A stretch of DNA of 64,000 nucleotides from Mucidula mucida (taxonomy: Eukaryota; Basidiomycota; Agaricomycetes; Agaricales; Physalacriaceae): contig JADNYV010000015.1 in the NCBI GenBank assembly GCA_015501055.1, positions 365,902 to 429,901 of the forward strand, read 5' to 3'. Positions 12,193 to 24,771 of this stretch are shown piece after piece (within the stretch, counting starts at the first letter, position 1; every line of letters starts with the position of its first letter). The notes beneath the pieces are model-generated. The model ran no database searches. It saw nothing but the letters and a program-made list of their open reading frames with translations, and had not been told where the DNA came from. Both the position numbers and the translations under genes were made by a program.

Positions 12193-13113
12193 GCTCACAA
12201 GCCGCTTTGTAGCACACGGAACGCTTATCAGCGCCTCAGCACAGTGTGTATCACGGAATCACAAGGTGCACGTTAGATGGTGCTTTTAGCGAGAAACCCG
12301 AATGGTTTTCAGTCGTAGAGAATGCAGGAAAAGCCAGGAGAGTGCAGAGAGGGCGCGGTCGGGGCAGGTCGTAGTCAATGCAGGGAGAAACAATAAGAAA
12401 ATAAACCCAGACATTTCCGATTTTCTCTTATTGTCTTCGTGGTGGTCGATATCCAAGCTCGGTCCGATCCTGATATGGCAATCAAACCGGCTCATTTGCA
12501 ATGCTTCCATATGCTCCCGGCTATTTTAGACATGTTCGACGCGATTGTGAGGAGTTGTGAGGGTATTGCACCATCTGCACAGTCTTCTTAATCTTCAGAT
12601 GTTTGTATTGCTTATTCCTTGGGCTTCAGGCGTCCTCTCGCTCAGCTGAAATGGTGGATTCAGATCATGTGACTCACACTTGCCGATTTAGGACTTTGCT
12701 CCCCTGACCTTCTTTCTTATTGTTTCTGCTCAAAATGGATTGCATCTGCTGCTTTGTACTGAGTCAAGGACCGAGAAAACGCACCAAACCAGGCGATTCA
12801 CCGGAAGTGTTTCTGCTTCTGCATTCCTCTCGGACCCAGGCGCTGTGCAAGCTGTTTCCATCATGACTCGACCCAAAATCGGCGGACAATGATCGATTGA
12901 TCACCCAACGCGTCCTCCACCGCCTCCTCCTCTTACGCTCTCCCAGCCTGCTTGCGATGCTCACGTTGCTGTTGCGTTCTCTGACCTTTAGATGAGTTTA
13001 ATTGCGTTTAATCAGTTGGCTCGATCACACGTGGACTATGACGCATGATCTGTATGCTTCACCAGCGTGTGCAAAGCGCGGAACTGTTTCTTTCATCTTG
13101 ACCTAAGGTTACC
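12193..13113. other. Divergent intergenic region, no gene recognised
   Basis: 920 bp between divergent genes. Searched for SH3 exons that would complete the Bem1-like gene; none was seen on the minus strand. The open frames here are short and without recognisable motifs. It includes a TGATCGATTGATCA run at about 12889-12902. Confidence 0.35.
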
Positions 13114-14684
13114 ATGTCTTCAGAGAAATCTCACCGATCTCGTCGTTCCAGTTTGACCAATGCCGTATGTGTATGTTCATACCTTGTGGTCTAGCTACTG
13201 AGAACCTTTGTAGAGCATCATCGCGTTCAGTGATTCAGAATGGGAAGACGAATACGATCCTGCGCAGAGGGAACCTTCTGAAGCAGGTACTACTGCCTCC
13301 CGTCCACGAAAGCCTAGGGTGGCGTCTCCCAATGGCGTCAGAAAACGCAAGGTGATTGCAGGCAATACGAGTCCTAGAAAGACTCGGCCTGCGACTAGGC
13401 AACGGGAAGAAGCAGCGCGTCGCCCACATACTCGTCTCGAGCCTTTTCTTCCTAGTATTGCCATTGAACAACCAGCAGCGGCGTCTCCGCCGGCAAACAT
13501 GATACCACGTCCACCGAAATCTTCAGCGCCTGCCCGCAAAGTCGAACCCGCAAACTTCTTTTGGTACATATACGACATTGTTATCATTGCGGGTCGTCTT
13601 CTCCAAATTCCTCTATCCCTCTTCCTCGTCATGTACATCTTGGCACATCTCCTAGTTTGGATGGGAAGTGCTCTTCTTCCCGTCGTCCAAACCGTGTGCA
13701 TCATCCCAGGTTCTTCGATACTGATGCCATCCCTTTGCACATCTGTCATGGTCACACCTCAGGTGGCTGACTTTCCCGCTCTTGTTGACGTCCAGAGCAA
13801 GACGTTTGAGAAGATGTTGGAGGAGTCTATCGGCGGGTCTACCCTCTCTCTCGAAATCAAGAAATCAGAGATTGCCACCAAGGATCTCATCACGCTCGTC
13901 AAAGTCAGCGAATTGAAAACTCGCGACTTGGTTGCACAGACCCTTTCAGATTTTGTCAATGACGCCAAAGCTACGTCGGAGGGTCTCCAGAAGCTTAGCT
14001 CGCACGTTAAATACACGGTTGATGGGTAAGTCGCAAATTCTCTGAATGAAGATTTTACTGATATGTTCCAAGCATCGTTGGCGTGAACAATCACGCACTA
14101 GCATCCATCGATGCTGCGCGCAATGACCCCAGTGCAATCTCCGCCCCTTGGTATGCGCCGTGGCGGGCTCCATCTGTTGATTCCATCGTCCTCAAAAATT
14201 CACGGAGTCGATGGACTACCTCTCGGACGGGACAGAACGCCTCATCTTGGAGGGTACACTCCAGATGAAGAATCTGGCAGATCTTGAAGGACGTCTTGAC
14301 CTCATCGCAGAGCTTGTCTCGCGGGAGGATTTAACAATTTCTTCGGAGCGAGACGACGTGCTGTCATCTCTCTGGACGTTCTTGGGGGGAAACAAGGCAA
14401 CTCTTCGTAGATTTAGCAGTGGACTTTCTGTGCTGCGAGCGGTCACGGAGTATAGGAAGGCGGCGCTCGTTCACGTTGTTACTGCCATGCATACATTGCA
14501 GGAGATGAAGGCTGATATAGAGGTAATTCGCGAGCGGGTAGGTGCCCCGGGACTTGTTGGGTCGTCGATTCCTCCAGAGGTCCACATGCAGAGTATTCAG
14601 GCTGGGCTGTTGAGATTGAAAGAGTCGAGTCTTCAGGCGAAGGAAAGGGAGAAGACGGCGTTGAATAATCTTGTGTCGGCCTGA
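13114..14684 (+). CDS. Predicted membrane protein with long coiled coil, function unknown
   Basis: The first exon starts at ATG 13114 (MSSEKSHRSRRSS), followed by an intron ending in TTGTAG just before S-I-I-A-F-S-D-S-E-W. The N-terminal part is basic and Ser/Pro-rich (R-K-R-K-V, a possible nuclear signal). A hydrophobic stretch follows, F-F-W-Y-I-Y-D-I-V-I-I-A and S-L-F-L-V-M-Y-I-L-A-H-L-L-V-W, consistent with one or two membrane segments. The C-terminal half is helical and likely coiled coil (K-T-F-E-K-M-L-E-E-S, L-E-G-R-L-D-L-I-A-E-L, K-E-R-E-K-T-A-L-N-N-L). This layout suggests a nuclear-envelope or ER membrane protein, but no family was recognised. The junction near 14155-14207 fits a GT-AG intron whose phase does not match perfectly. 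Stop at 14682-14684. Confidence 0.72.
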
Positions 14685-14729
14685 TATGATATATCGTTGG
14701 GAAACGTTTTACTATATGTATGCTACTAA

Positions 14730-15345
14730 TTACAATGGTGTCCTGCGGGGCAGCGATTCTCTGCTCCAGTATTGGCTTTTAGAGAATTCTTGTAGAAGAT
14801 AGTGTCGGTCACGAGACCAGAACGCGCCTGACAGCCAACCATCAACTCCTCCAGCAACCCCCAAAGCAGGCGAGAAGCCAAATTCTGGCCGAGTGACTTT
14901 GACTTCATCTTTTCCCTCCACAATAAAGAACAGTTGACTTGGAGCGTAAAATGCAGAATATGGCGAGTTTCGACCTGCGCCTCTTTCAAGGGCGGAACTA
15001 AACACCGAGTACCGCGAGGTGTAGAGTAGTAAGTGACAAGGGTTGTCACTCAGATAATGGCGGATGTCTGCTCGCATTCCTATCTCTCACTCCCCATATT
15101 GTTGAGCTACTTACTGTAAAGGTCTCCGCTTTACAGAGCAGTTGATCTTTGGTCTTCAATCCACGCAGAGACTTCCATACCTTCGTGTTCTCTATGTCAA
15201 CGAATGTTTTTTCGATGATGACATTCTTCCCGAGTTTTGCGATATGCTGGAGACGCGTTCTCATGCCCAGCCCAAACATAGGGATGCAGCAGTGGATGAT
15301 GGAGACAATGCTGCAACAACAAAAATGGAGCTTGATGTCTTGCAT
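14730..15345 (-). CDS. Possible small hypothetical protein
   Basis: Two open stretches on the minus strand join through a good intron (GTAAGT...GATAG, about 15078-15114) into one frame of roughly 190 residues: V-D-I-E-N-T-K-V-W-K-S-L-R-G-L, then G-M-R-A-D-I-R-H-Y-L-S-D-N-P, ending in S-L-P-R-R-T-P-L at 14730. The joined frame has reasonable composition but no known domain, and its start codon is uncertain. It lies antisense in the gap between two plus-strand genes. It could be a real lineage-specific gene or the end of a lost one. Confidence 0.3.
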
Positions 15346-15670
15346 GCTGATGGTTCAGGAGAAGAAGACGTGGATGAGATGTCCACCTCCCGTTGCTCAC
15401 TGGAGAAAGTATGTGTTCCTCGCTGGATTTATTTCTCCAAGTTGCAATGCTGGCGGAATATTATGGATACGATCAAGGCAGAGTGTGGAATGAACTCGGG
15501 CCGATAACGATGATGAAGGACTTTATGACATACACAACGATACCTAGCACACATATGTACGACTAGTCATACCAATGTTGAACCTGCTTGAGTTGGCACC
15601 GCCACACAAATGAAGAAGGTATCACGTGCACAATTATGTAAGCCAGCCCTTCGGTACAGTCACCAGGCAG

Positions 15671-17922
15671 ATGGACGAAAACTTCGAAAGCTTCGCCATC
15701 GTCGACCATGATGAGCAAACAGTGTCGAAACCGCGTCTTACGCTCAAGCTGCCCTCACTCAAGGCGCTCAAGGCCCAGAAACCGGCCAAACCACCGCGTC
15801 CAGTCAAGTTGAAGCCGCTAAAGGAGGTCCTCACCAGGCTTATCGCGCAGATTAAAAAGTACGGTCTTCATACTATTGAGCTCCCCCCATTTTGATGATT
15901 TCATACAGGAAGGATGATTATGCCTTTTTCTTGCATCCGGTAAATGTCTCGGAGGTGCCAGGATACTCCGCCATCGTGAAGCGGCCGATGGACTTTGGGA
16001 CGATGACCAACAAGGTTGCGCGGGGAAAATACAGGTCATTGGAGGACTTTACAGTGCGTGTATTATTCTCCGTAGATTCGTCTTGTTCATTTCACGCAGT
16101 CCGACCTGCGGCTCGTCACCACGAACGCGAAGGCATTTAATGCACCTGGATCTATATACCACACCGAGGCGGATAAGATTGAAGTCTGGGCGCTGGATCT
16201 CATCGCCAAGGCGAGCGCGACGGTGATACAGTACGAGACGGACTGGAACATCGATGTCGAGAACGATGGCGACGACGTCGAGGTCAACGTTGACGGCGAC
16301 GATGATATGGCTATGGATGTGGACGAGCCTGTTGTCAGCAGACGTTCTCAGTCGGTGATGTCCGCGTCTGCGGGACCGTCTGTACGTCGTAGTACGCGTG
16401 GGCCATACAAGAAGACGCAGCAGAACGAATCGAAGAATCCCATCTCGGAGAGCATAGACGCAGATGGACACTTACCAGGCGCAAGAGACGGCCTAGGCGT
16501 ATTCCCACCTAATTCGGACCTCGCGAGGACGATGTTTGCTCTCAAGTTGAAGGGTAAGTTGAATCAGCTATCTATGTTTATTGTACTCAATTTATACAGG
16601 CAAGAAGTACAAGACCAAGAAGGAACGACTACGCTTCGAGAAAGAGGGCCCGCCTTTTCATGCTGACGGTAGCCTCGACTACTGGGAAAGTAAGGGCAAG
16701 CCAGGTTCATTTACCTCGTTACTAATTTCTTGCAGTGGAGGACCCGTACACAATGCTATCGGTGTTGGCTCCAGAACCTCTGGCACGACCGCATGTAATA
16801 CCCTTGTACCCGCCTCCTCAACCGCCTCAACCCGAACCAAGCGGCTCGGCTACACCCCAACCCCAATCCAATCCACTGCCCCATCTCGGTGCTGTGACTT
16901 TTCCGTCCAAACAGGAGGCCCACATACCACCGGTCCCGCCGGACAAGAAACACTGGAATATTCTTCGCAGCTATTCACGGTTGAAGAAGGATGAAGAACG
17001 ACCTATAGAGAAGCTGGAGCGTGAGGTGCATACTCTGGACTGGGGAAGTTTGTCCGTGCTGTCTGGGGAACTAGCCGATGACATGAAACGCAGAGGAATT
17101 GCGGAGGAGTCTGTCACGGAAGTCATCAAGGAGCAACTGGACGTTGAAGAGAACGTGAAGAAACGCAAACGCGACGACGAAGATGGCGCTTATTTCAGTT
17201 CTCGACGCGCTGCTGAAGCGGAGGTGTATCTTGAAGACGTGGTATACGGCGGTGTCGATGGCTACGCGTACATTCGAAGCTTGGCACAGTTTCTCAAACG
17301 ACCGAGCTCTATGCCCCCGCGTTCTATACCCGATAGTGAACTCGAGTTGGGCATGCCGCTTGCGCGCTGGGTGGAAAGGAACGTCGTGGACCCACTGACA
17401 GGCGGTCAGCACTCGATATTGAAGGAAACTGCGCGCCTACTCGTCGAACGACCCTCACTGCCCCCGGTAAAGCAAGAATCCGACGCAGCCCATTCGACAC
17501 TCGATTCTGCTAAACTCATGGCGCATATACGCGCTTCAGAATACATATATCCCCTTATTCACATGCAGAGTGAAAAGATCGACATGGCTTCGCTGATCCA
17601 TGATCCGGATGAGATCTTCCGAAGCGACGAAGAGTGGGAGGGCAAGAAGTTCAAGAAGGACAATGGGTCGTCAATCGAAACACCGGATGAGCTGAAGCAG
17701 GTCTTGGAGTATGTTGAGGCTGCGTTGATGCGTCTTATCAAGGCGCAGGGTCCTGGTGTCAAGGTGGAAGATGGTGATAAGATAAAGGAGGATGAGGAGT
17801 TGCGGCGCATTCGGATGAACTTGTTGGCTTTGGTGAAGCGCGCGCCTGTAGATCTGATTGCGCCGTTGCCCAAGCAATTGGCGCACGAGAAGATTCGGAG
17901 TATGGTTCCCGTCGGGGAGTAG
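15671..17922 (+). CDS. Bromodomain protein, BRD7/BRD9-like chromatin-remodelling subunit
   Basis: The start is most likely ATG 15671 (M-D-E-N-F-E-S-F-A-I-V), though a short upstream exon at 15610 is possible. The Lys/Pro-rich N-terminus leads into a bromodomain split by an intron inside I-K-K|K-D-D-Y-A-F-F: F-L-H-P-V, P-G-Y-S-A-I-V-K-R-P-M-D-F-G-T-M, S-L-E-D-F, then A-F-N-A-P-G-S-I-Y-H, where the Asn is the usual acetyl-lysine contact. An acidic stretch and a long C-terminal region with H-W-N-I-L-R and P-I-E-K-L-E-R-E-V resemble the domain found after the bromodomain in BRD7/BRD9. Those proteins are subunits of SWI/SNF-type remodellers that read acetylated histones. The last exon is long and ends in TAG at 17920-17922. 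The gene is well formed. Confidence 0.88.
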
Positions 17923-18254
17923 ACTAGAGGACAAGCATTAATATTATTGACTATATACGTCTGTGTATTTATTCGCTATTGGTGTCACGTACATAGGTCT
18001 AGTTTCATTCTACATACCTAATGTTTAGTTGTTTAGTTGTGTGGAAAATTAAAAGAGAATCAAAGAGAAATGTGTGATGCATTTTGACGATTAAGAAATG
18101 CCTAGATTGTCAAAGAAGAATCATGATGTGGCGAGAAGGAAGCACTTGCATGCAGTAGTCTTATCAGCCTGAGAATGCAAACGGAACACATACATTGTTC
18201 CGGGCAAGCTTTTAAATAAGAGAACGATTCAAAAACACAAGTGAAACTCATAAT
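17923..18254. other. Convergent 3' region, AT-rich
   Basis: An AT-rich gap between convergent genes, with likely polyadenylation regions for both. No gene seen. Confidence 0.4.
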
Positions 18255-20369
18255 TCAAAGGACGTCGCACAACTGCGTTCGTGGAATGGCTTCGGGATAA
18301 GCCTTCCTCACTAGCCGCGTCTTCGTAGCTTGCTCGTACGCATACGCCATTCCAATGAGCTCGAACTCGGAGAACGCTGCAGCGAAGAAGTAGAGCCCAA
18401 AAGGAACGCCGGGAGCGGGATACAAAGTTGGCCAGGGACCTCTTTCGGGGATGACGCTATCAGCTAGGAATCCAAGGGGAACTAGATTCTTAGATAGGAT
18501 CATGGTCATCCAAGGAGTTACTACTACACACTCACCGGTGACGATGGGATAACCAGCGAGAGCTGATGATGTAAACTATAAGCACGCGAGACAGTTTCTG
18601 AATAGGATACACCGACCAGCTGGTTGTGATGAGAACAACGTCTGAGGTAGCACAAGTGCGTCGAGATCATGCTCCTGAATTGCAGCATCGATCCCCCGAG
18701 TTCTGCCAATATCGATGTTTTTGGATAAATGTTCAAAGTATGTGGCGTTGTACCCGGATGTCGCCTCCGCACGAATTAAACTAAAGTACACAAGATTAAC
18801 AGTTTTCAGACTCGAGAGAGGCTGCAAACGCACTCGGACTGGTCAGTATACGGTTCTGGCATTTCCAGGTCCTTGCGCTCCAGATTGAACGCAATGAGAT
18901 CTGCGAGTGTCCGTACTCCAGACGGATTCGAGGCAAGGCGAGAATAGTAGTCGTTTAAGCCAATCTGTAGTAGCTCATATGAGTGGTTATACTCGTAGTA
19001 ACAAGAACTCACTTTAAATTCCACGTCGGCAGTAACCTCCTCACTCTCACTTTGCCGCATTTCGTGCGACGAGGGAATATCAGCAGGATCTAGGATCGTT
19101 GCTCCAAGAGACCGCAGAACATCTAACGCGCCTTCGAAGGCTTCAATTATCGACTCTCCTTGTGGGATAATCCCTTCTTCGAAAAACGTCTTCCGAGGGA
19201 CACCGATGCGTTTACCAAGCAGGGCATCTTTCCGTAAAGCCTTCGTATAGTCCGGAACTGATTCCGGTTGAGAAAGGGTATAGTTGTCGTTGGGATCTAC
19301 TCCTGCAATCGCGGTCAAAACAATGGCAGCGTCCTCGAGCCATCGCGCCATAGGTCCGACGCTGTCTTGATGAGAGCTGATTGGTATCACTGGAGTTTGT
19401 TAGAACTTGGTACACTCTCCAGGTAGGAAAAGAACATTACCACCCGCACGACTAGTCAACCCAACAGTAGGTTTGATCCCAGCGAGATTATTAAAACTCG
19501 AGGGGCAACTAATACTTCCATCGGTTTCGGTTCCGAGAGCGACTGTGGCCAATCCAATCGAGACGGCAACACCAGAGCCAGCAGAGGACCCGCAAGGGTT
19601 GGCATTGGGATAATAGGCATTAGTGCATTGACCGCCGATGCCGGACCAGCCTTGCGCGCCCTCGCCGCGGTAGCCAGCAAACTCGGACATGGTCGTTTTG
19701 CCGAGGATGATTGCGCCTGCTTTTCGAAGCTTTTTTACGACGCCGGAATCTTCTGTGACTACAGAGCCGAGGAGGCTGTAGGATCCAGCTGTCGTGTTCA
19801 TGCCTACATTGCGAAAAATCCTTTGTCATTTTTGAGTATGGAGAAATCTGGCGCCACCATACCTTCCGATGCGATAGTTGCAATGTTATCCTGTGTAAGA
19901 GTACTGTCTAAGTGACGAGTATCAAAGAACAGAATGGGTTACATACTTTTAGAAGGATGGGTATGCCATGCAGTAGGCCTCTTGTACCGGTGAGGCGTCG
20001 CTCTTCATCTAGGAATGCAGCTTGTGTCAAAGCCGATGGGTTTATTTCTTGAACGGCATGTAATCGAGGGCCGCGCAGATTGACCTCTTCTATGCGACTA
20101 ACGTACGCCTGCGCAGCCTCAGCATCCGTTATGTATTTGCTCCATCACCAGACATCATTTACCTCTACAAGATCGACACTAGTGAAACGCCGAGCATCAA
20201 GACCGTTCTGCAGTTCCCGAATGGAGGCCTCGTAAAGGTCCGGGAGTGTAGTGTCCAAGTTATCAGGCCATTGGACTCGGAGTGAGTCCGACGAAGCATC
20301 AAGGAATCGCCGAGTATGTAAGGTAGTAGAGAGCGTCAACAGCAATACCAGCTTAAGATTGAACGACAT
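18255..20369 (-). CDS. Secreted amidase-signature hydrolase
   Basis: Starts at 20369 with MSFNLKLVLLLTLSTTLHT, a credible signal peptide, and ends at 18255; about eight exons. The amidase-signature core is complete: R-G-L-L-H-G-I-P-I-L-L-K (catalytic Lys) at about 19950-19990; T-A-G-S-Y-S-L-L-G-S; G-A-I-I-L-G-K-T-T-M-S-E-F; N-P-C-G-S-S-A-G-S-G-V-A-V-S; and G-T-E-T-D-G-S-I-S-C-P-S, which supplies the nucleophile region. The Lys-Ser-Ser triad is therefore present. Such enzymes cleave amide bonds; a secreted form could release ammonia from external amides or peptides. It differs clearly from the acetamidase at 55-57 kb and lies far from it. The substrate is unknown. Confidence 0.9.
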
Positions 20370-20700
20370 GATGTCGGACTAAACCGACTTGATAGAGCTG
20401 GAGGTCCAAAGACCCAGTGAGAGTTCGTTTTAGGTTCATGATAGGCGCGCGGACGTGCGACGGAGTTGTCCGTTACGTAAGATGGGCTCACAAACAGTCC
20501 ACTCTGCAGGTAAGTACTTACCAGTCCTCATACTTGAGTTACCAGTGCGCCTCTTAAAGGATAATGCTCGGTTTACAGTTCGGACTGCCCATCGCCGCCT
20601 TTAATTCTGTCTGCACGACGCTTCTCTTGGAGATTAATAAGATTGCATCAGGAGGAGCTTTCGATATGCAGGTACAGAGTCAAGCAAACATTGCAGCTGT
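20370..20700. other. Intergenic region
   Basis: About 330 bp between the 5' end of the amidase gene and the 3' end of the second MYND gene. It should contain the amidase promoter. Nothing specific recognised. Confidence 0.35.
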
Positions 20701-23346
20701 CTACACCGGTCCTTGGTCGCGACTCGACACACACTGGAGCTTGTGTTGCGCCCAATCCTCTTTCTGACAAGCGATATCACAATATCTAAGTATGTTATCA
20801 GCAATGAGATACTCGAAGAAGAAGAAATGACCGACCGAGCACCCCCACACGCACATTTTCTCAACATCGAGCTTACGCACATGCACCAGGTGCACTTGTA
20901 CAACTCGCTTGAAGGAACAACTCCACGAATGATACGTCAGTTATGGCAACCACCCTTGGAAACGTTCTGAGTGGACGTGGTGTCCAATTGAAGCTCTTCC
21001 AACCACGATGGATCAAGCGATCAAGAGAAGAGGAAGCCGTGTTATCAACGAACGGAGTCTTCATCACGGATTCGTAGTAATCGTTTTGTTTTGCTATGGT
21101 ATCATGCCATTCCATAGCCGAAGGTATGTATAAACGAAGAATAATATCCCGTGTGCGGTTGAAGGCAAGCGAGGGAAGACCCGACTCGGCGTAATTCTGG
21201 ATCGCGTCAAGAGAGTCAATCTGCTTTCTGATGGCCTTCGCAATCTCATACTAAATCAGTACAGTATTCCCATGACAAACAAACACGAATGAAAAACTTA
21301 CCTCAAAATCTAATTCATGCACCGAAAGATCGTCACAGGGATCTCGCAGCATGAGACGAATAAGAAGGTTGCAGCTCAACACAGATGAGCGATGAGATGC
21401 ATCCGGTGGCGATTCCCGAAGATAGACCTCGGAATCCTCCAGTGCGGTGACCAACAACGCTACGCCAGTTTCCCAGACAGCGTCGTGAAGTATGGCATCT
21501 GGCTGAGCCAATTGTCCTAGGCCCATCATGGAGGCGAGACGTATGGATTCCGCCAACATCCGGAAACGCAAAGACGGGATTTGATGGTCGCATTTCAGTC
21601 CTTTCTTGAAAGCACGCAGTCCGATGTCGTCCTGATTTCCGCAGGATGCTAGACCTTGAAAGTAATAGAACGCGGGCTGGGCTGGGTTACGACGGCAAGC
21701 ACTTGTTGCCAAGGCAAAGGCCTGAATATCTTGCCTTTCCCCCCACATATGGCTGAGGTCCAACACATCTGCATTATCGACGCCAGTATAACTTGCACGT
21801 AATGTTGTCGCAAGCGTTCTGAAATCAGGCAGAGCGCATTCGCCCTCAACCAAGCGGAAGATGGCACAATACGAGGTGCTACCAGCACGACCTTTGCGAG
21901 CGTCATACCCAACTAGCGTGAGTCGAGGTCCAACCGATACTGTTCAAATTGCGCCGGTCCATGTTTGTCTAGTTTCCGACTCGATGCTGGATTCCCAGTT
22001 TGCGGTATCGAAGTGACAGTTGGAGTGAGCAGGAGAACGAATTGAACCGTCAAGGGAAATCAAAGGGGGTTTGTTCAATTGAAGGGCACGCTCTTCTCCA
22101 GCAAAAATCGAGAAGATAGTCATAGCGCGGTCGATGAGGTCTGTACTTCGCAAATTACTGATAAGAAATCCAATGCCATGCGGGACTGGGTGTAGAGCTG
22201 GTCGGTATGGCACTTGTGGCAGGATACACTCTATTAGACTGAAGAGGTGGACAAGGGAGAACTTTGACGTGTCAGGGCGCTGGACAAACTTTAAAAGTGT
22301 CGTTTGGATGGATGAGAGAGGAATCCTTTCGTGAAGTTCGGGATCAAAGTACAACTGGATGCCATTGGACGTGACAACTGTTATGAGGCAATGTCAAAGA
22401 ATCGCAAGGGAGAGTTCACAGCTGGAAACGTCCTACGGAAAATCCAGAATACATTGGTGCAAGAAAGCGTACTGTCTGTCGGTTTTCCACTGTGGCTCTG
22501 GCCCTGGGTAAACCGGAAGCCGGGAAGCGCGAAGTGTGCAAGTTCAACCCCAGTAAAAACCAATTTGGGAGGTTTAGTGGGTATGGCCTTGAAGAAAGGT
22601 TGAGTCCCACACTGTTCTGCACAGCCGTTCGTGCGTAAATGCATTCCTACCCGGTACTGCCCGGAAATTCACTTTCCGAGCCCCCCTAGCCTGCACGTTG
22701 GAAGGGACTGTGTCCCCGGACCGCCTCTGCACATAGGCTCCACCAAAAAAAAAAAAAAAAAAAAGTGTACTGTCGGGCAATTTCAAGGCGTACATTCACC
22801 CTGTATGATGAGTGATTGCAAGGAGCGCTTGTAGTGCAAGATGAAGGGTTTGCGGAGGCCTTAATAGCGGTGTTAGCTGTTTCAAGAAACCTTTGATACA
22901 GTCAGCGCTCGAGGTGACTTGAAAAGTTTCCAAAGCATACCTTTGTAGAAAAGCTTGTCCCGAAGGAGTCGGTCAACACACATGTGCGCATACATTCCAA
23001 CGACTCCGCCGATAATCTTCACGTTATCCGAGTTTTGGAGGTAGACCTGTTCCAGCTTAGCGTATATCGTGTCAAAGCTGCCGTTGGCTTTTTTGAGACC
23101 GCTTCGCGTTTTCAAATCTAGTGACGAGACATGAAAACGAGTAATCTGTTAGGATAAAAACTGACCGGGGAGCTTGAGCCCTTTCGAGATGATAGCGATT
23201 ATTGTCTCCCATCCTTCAACGTCCGCCATTGTCTCGAAGTGAGCCGCAGCCGAAGAGACCCATTCAGTGTCGGGAGCAGCATCAACAGATGTAACGGTTT
23301 TCACTTTGCGCTTCGGTGGAGGTCGCTTGTTGCGGGGCAGAGGCAT
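20701..23346 (-). CDS. Protein with C-terminal MYND-like zinc finger
   Basis: Starts at 23346 (M-P-L-P-R-N-K-R-P-P-P-K-R-K) and ends at 20701. Exons are recognisable at 23149-23346, about 22920-23115, around 22800-22880 (L-L-R-P-P-Q-T-L-H-L-A-L-Q-A-L-L), 21944-22354, 21301-21853 and in the 20700-21240 region. The central part is helical and may be ARM/TPR-like (R-R-N-P-A-Q-P-A-F-Y-Y-F-Q-G-L-A). The extreme C-terminus holds K-C-T-W-C, then, across an intron, L-R-Y-C-D-I-A-C-Q-K-E-D-W-A-Q-H-K-L-Q-C, the second half of a MYND finger. The second C-x2-C pair usually seen just before Y-C is missing in this reading, so the finger is degenerate or an exon edge is misplaced. A 20-bp A run at 22745-22764 lies in an intron. 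Function unknown. Confidence 0.75.
22745..22764. repeat. A20 homopolymer (intronic poly-T on the coding strand)
   Basis: Twenty consecutive A on the plus strand. It falls in a likely intron of the minus-strand MYND gene, where it reads as a pyrimidine tract. Confidence 0.9.
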
Positions 23347-24025
23347 GGTTTCTGGAGATGGATGGGCTGTCGAATGTGGTCAAGGAAGAGCTGAGGGTAT
23401 GATGGTGGTAGAAGAATGAGTGGCAGCCATCCCCACAAAAGCGTCGCCCCATTACTTGTTCAGAAGCAGCGAAACGTGAACGCGTGAAGGCCTGAAGGGC
23501 CTCCCAAACGGGCATTTCCGATCGTGGGAGTAAGCCAAGGTGGCGTGATCCAGGACGCGTAAACGCGATCAGTGATCAGTGATCACTCACGTCAATGGTA
23601 ACGCGCGTTTCTCGTGTCTTACCAGGCTCCTGAATTCGCCGCCATGAGTAGTAGCGGATTGACAGACCTTCATAATCCTTCGGTATTCTTGTGATCCTGA
23701 TTTCTGTGCCATTCTTCCTTGTCTACACGCTTCTGGTACACGCCAATTTGACGTTCATTGGGTGAGTACAAAGGATGCGTGTCAGATCGCTGGAGAACCG
23801 GCCCAAATAGTCGTACTTCACGTCTTTGAGACTCTCGAGGCAGCCATTCGGCGCGATCAAGACAAGCCAAAAACGGGCGCCTTTCCTTCCTGGGAGTAAA
23901 CCGAGGTAGCATGGTCCGTGCGCACCCGCCTGGTATTAAATGCGACTTCCCGCTTTGTGAATCTTTACCACTCTGGCCTTTTGGCTTAGATCAAGTGTAG
24001 TATCTGTTCTTAATAGTTTAACCAC
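23347..24025. other. Intergenic region with short GATCA direct repeats
   Basis: Promoter side of the MYND gene. At 23567-23586 there is gatcagtgatcagtgatcac, a small tandem and partly palindromic GATCA array. No gene was recognised between here and the foldback element. Confidence 0.4.
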
Positions 24026-24027
24026 TA

Positions 24028-24292
24028 CTATCCGTACCGGTGGTCCGGATAATCACCTAGAAGCGGTTAAAGTGAAAATAAGTCCCAGAATACAGCATTT
24101 CCCGGTCTCAATGATTTAAGAATCTAAATCAGATACCTTTTTTACATCTCTGAGCAAAGCAGTGAGAAAATAGACGGATGGGAGGTATATGAAAACCGCG
24201 ACGCGAGCATCAAAACTCACTGATCAGATCAGTGTTTCGGGTATTTCAGGCGCTGGAGGTTCCCAGAAAATCTGGGAAAGCTGTAGTACATA
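24028..24292 (+). repeat. Left terminal inverted repeat of the foldback element
   Basis: 265-bp arm, inverted copy of 24507-24771. Differences from the partner occur near positions 24110, 24238, 24269 and 24283. Confidence 0.9.
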
Positions 24293-24506
24293 AATATACC
24301 ATGTATGTAGTAGTCTAGCCTGACCGCTATCAACTTAGAGGAGTGACGAAGCTTTATACCTCGAAATGAGTCGTCAAAGCGTGATGTAACAGCGTGACGC
24401 TTGACTTGGTGAATAGTCACGCTCTGACAGTCGGGAGGCATCGATAGCTTCGTCTGTGTTTTCTCTGTTGAAGAATGATAACCAATCAGTGTATTGAGCA
24501 TGGATC

Positions 24507-24771
24507 TATGTACTATAGCTTTCCCAGACTTTCTGGGAACCTCCAGCGCCTGAAATACCCCAAACACTGATCTGATCAGTGAGTTTTGATGCTCGCGTCG
24601 CGGTTTTCATATACCTCCCATCCGTCTATTTTCTCACTGCTTTGCTCAGAGATGTAAAAAAGGTATCTGATTTAGATTCTTAAATCATCGAGACCGGGAA
24701 ATGCTGTATTCTGGGACTTATTTTCACTTTAACCGCTTCTAGGTGATTATCCGGACCACCGGTACGGATAG
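24507..24771 (-). repeat. Right terminal inverted repeat of the foldback element
   Basis: 265-bp arm, the reverse complement of 24028-24292 apart from four differences, ending at a TA dinucleotide. Confidence 0.9.

Larger units (their letters stand above)
24028..24771. mobile_element. Foldback / MITE-like DNA element with 265-bp terminal inverted repeats and TA target site
   Basis: The two ends are inverted copies: left arm 24028-24292, right arm 24507-24771, each 265 bp, with only four differences found by eye (about 98.5% identity). The termini read CTATCCGTACCGG... and ...CCGGTACGGATAG and are flanked on both sides by TA (24026-24027 and 24772-24773), the target duplication of Tc1/mariner-type elements. 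The 214-bp centre (24293-24506) has no convincing ORF, so the element is non-autonomous and would rely on a transposase elsewhere. The near-identity of the arms implies recent insertion or continued gene conversion. Transcription through it would give a long hairpin RNA. Confidence 0.9.

Noticed and set aside
13195..13755. 186-codon minus-strand ORF
   Set aside because: Antisense shadow of the membrane/coiled-coil gene, which has splice sites and conserved hydrophobic segments.
22745..22764. A20 run as the poly-A tail of a retrocopy
   Set aside because: It lies in an intron of the minus-strand MYND gene, with no target duplication or upstream retroelement sequence.
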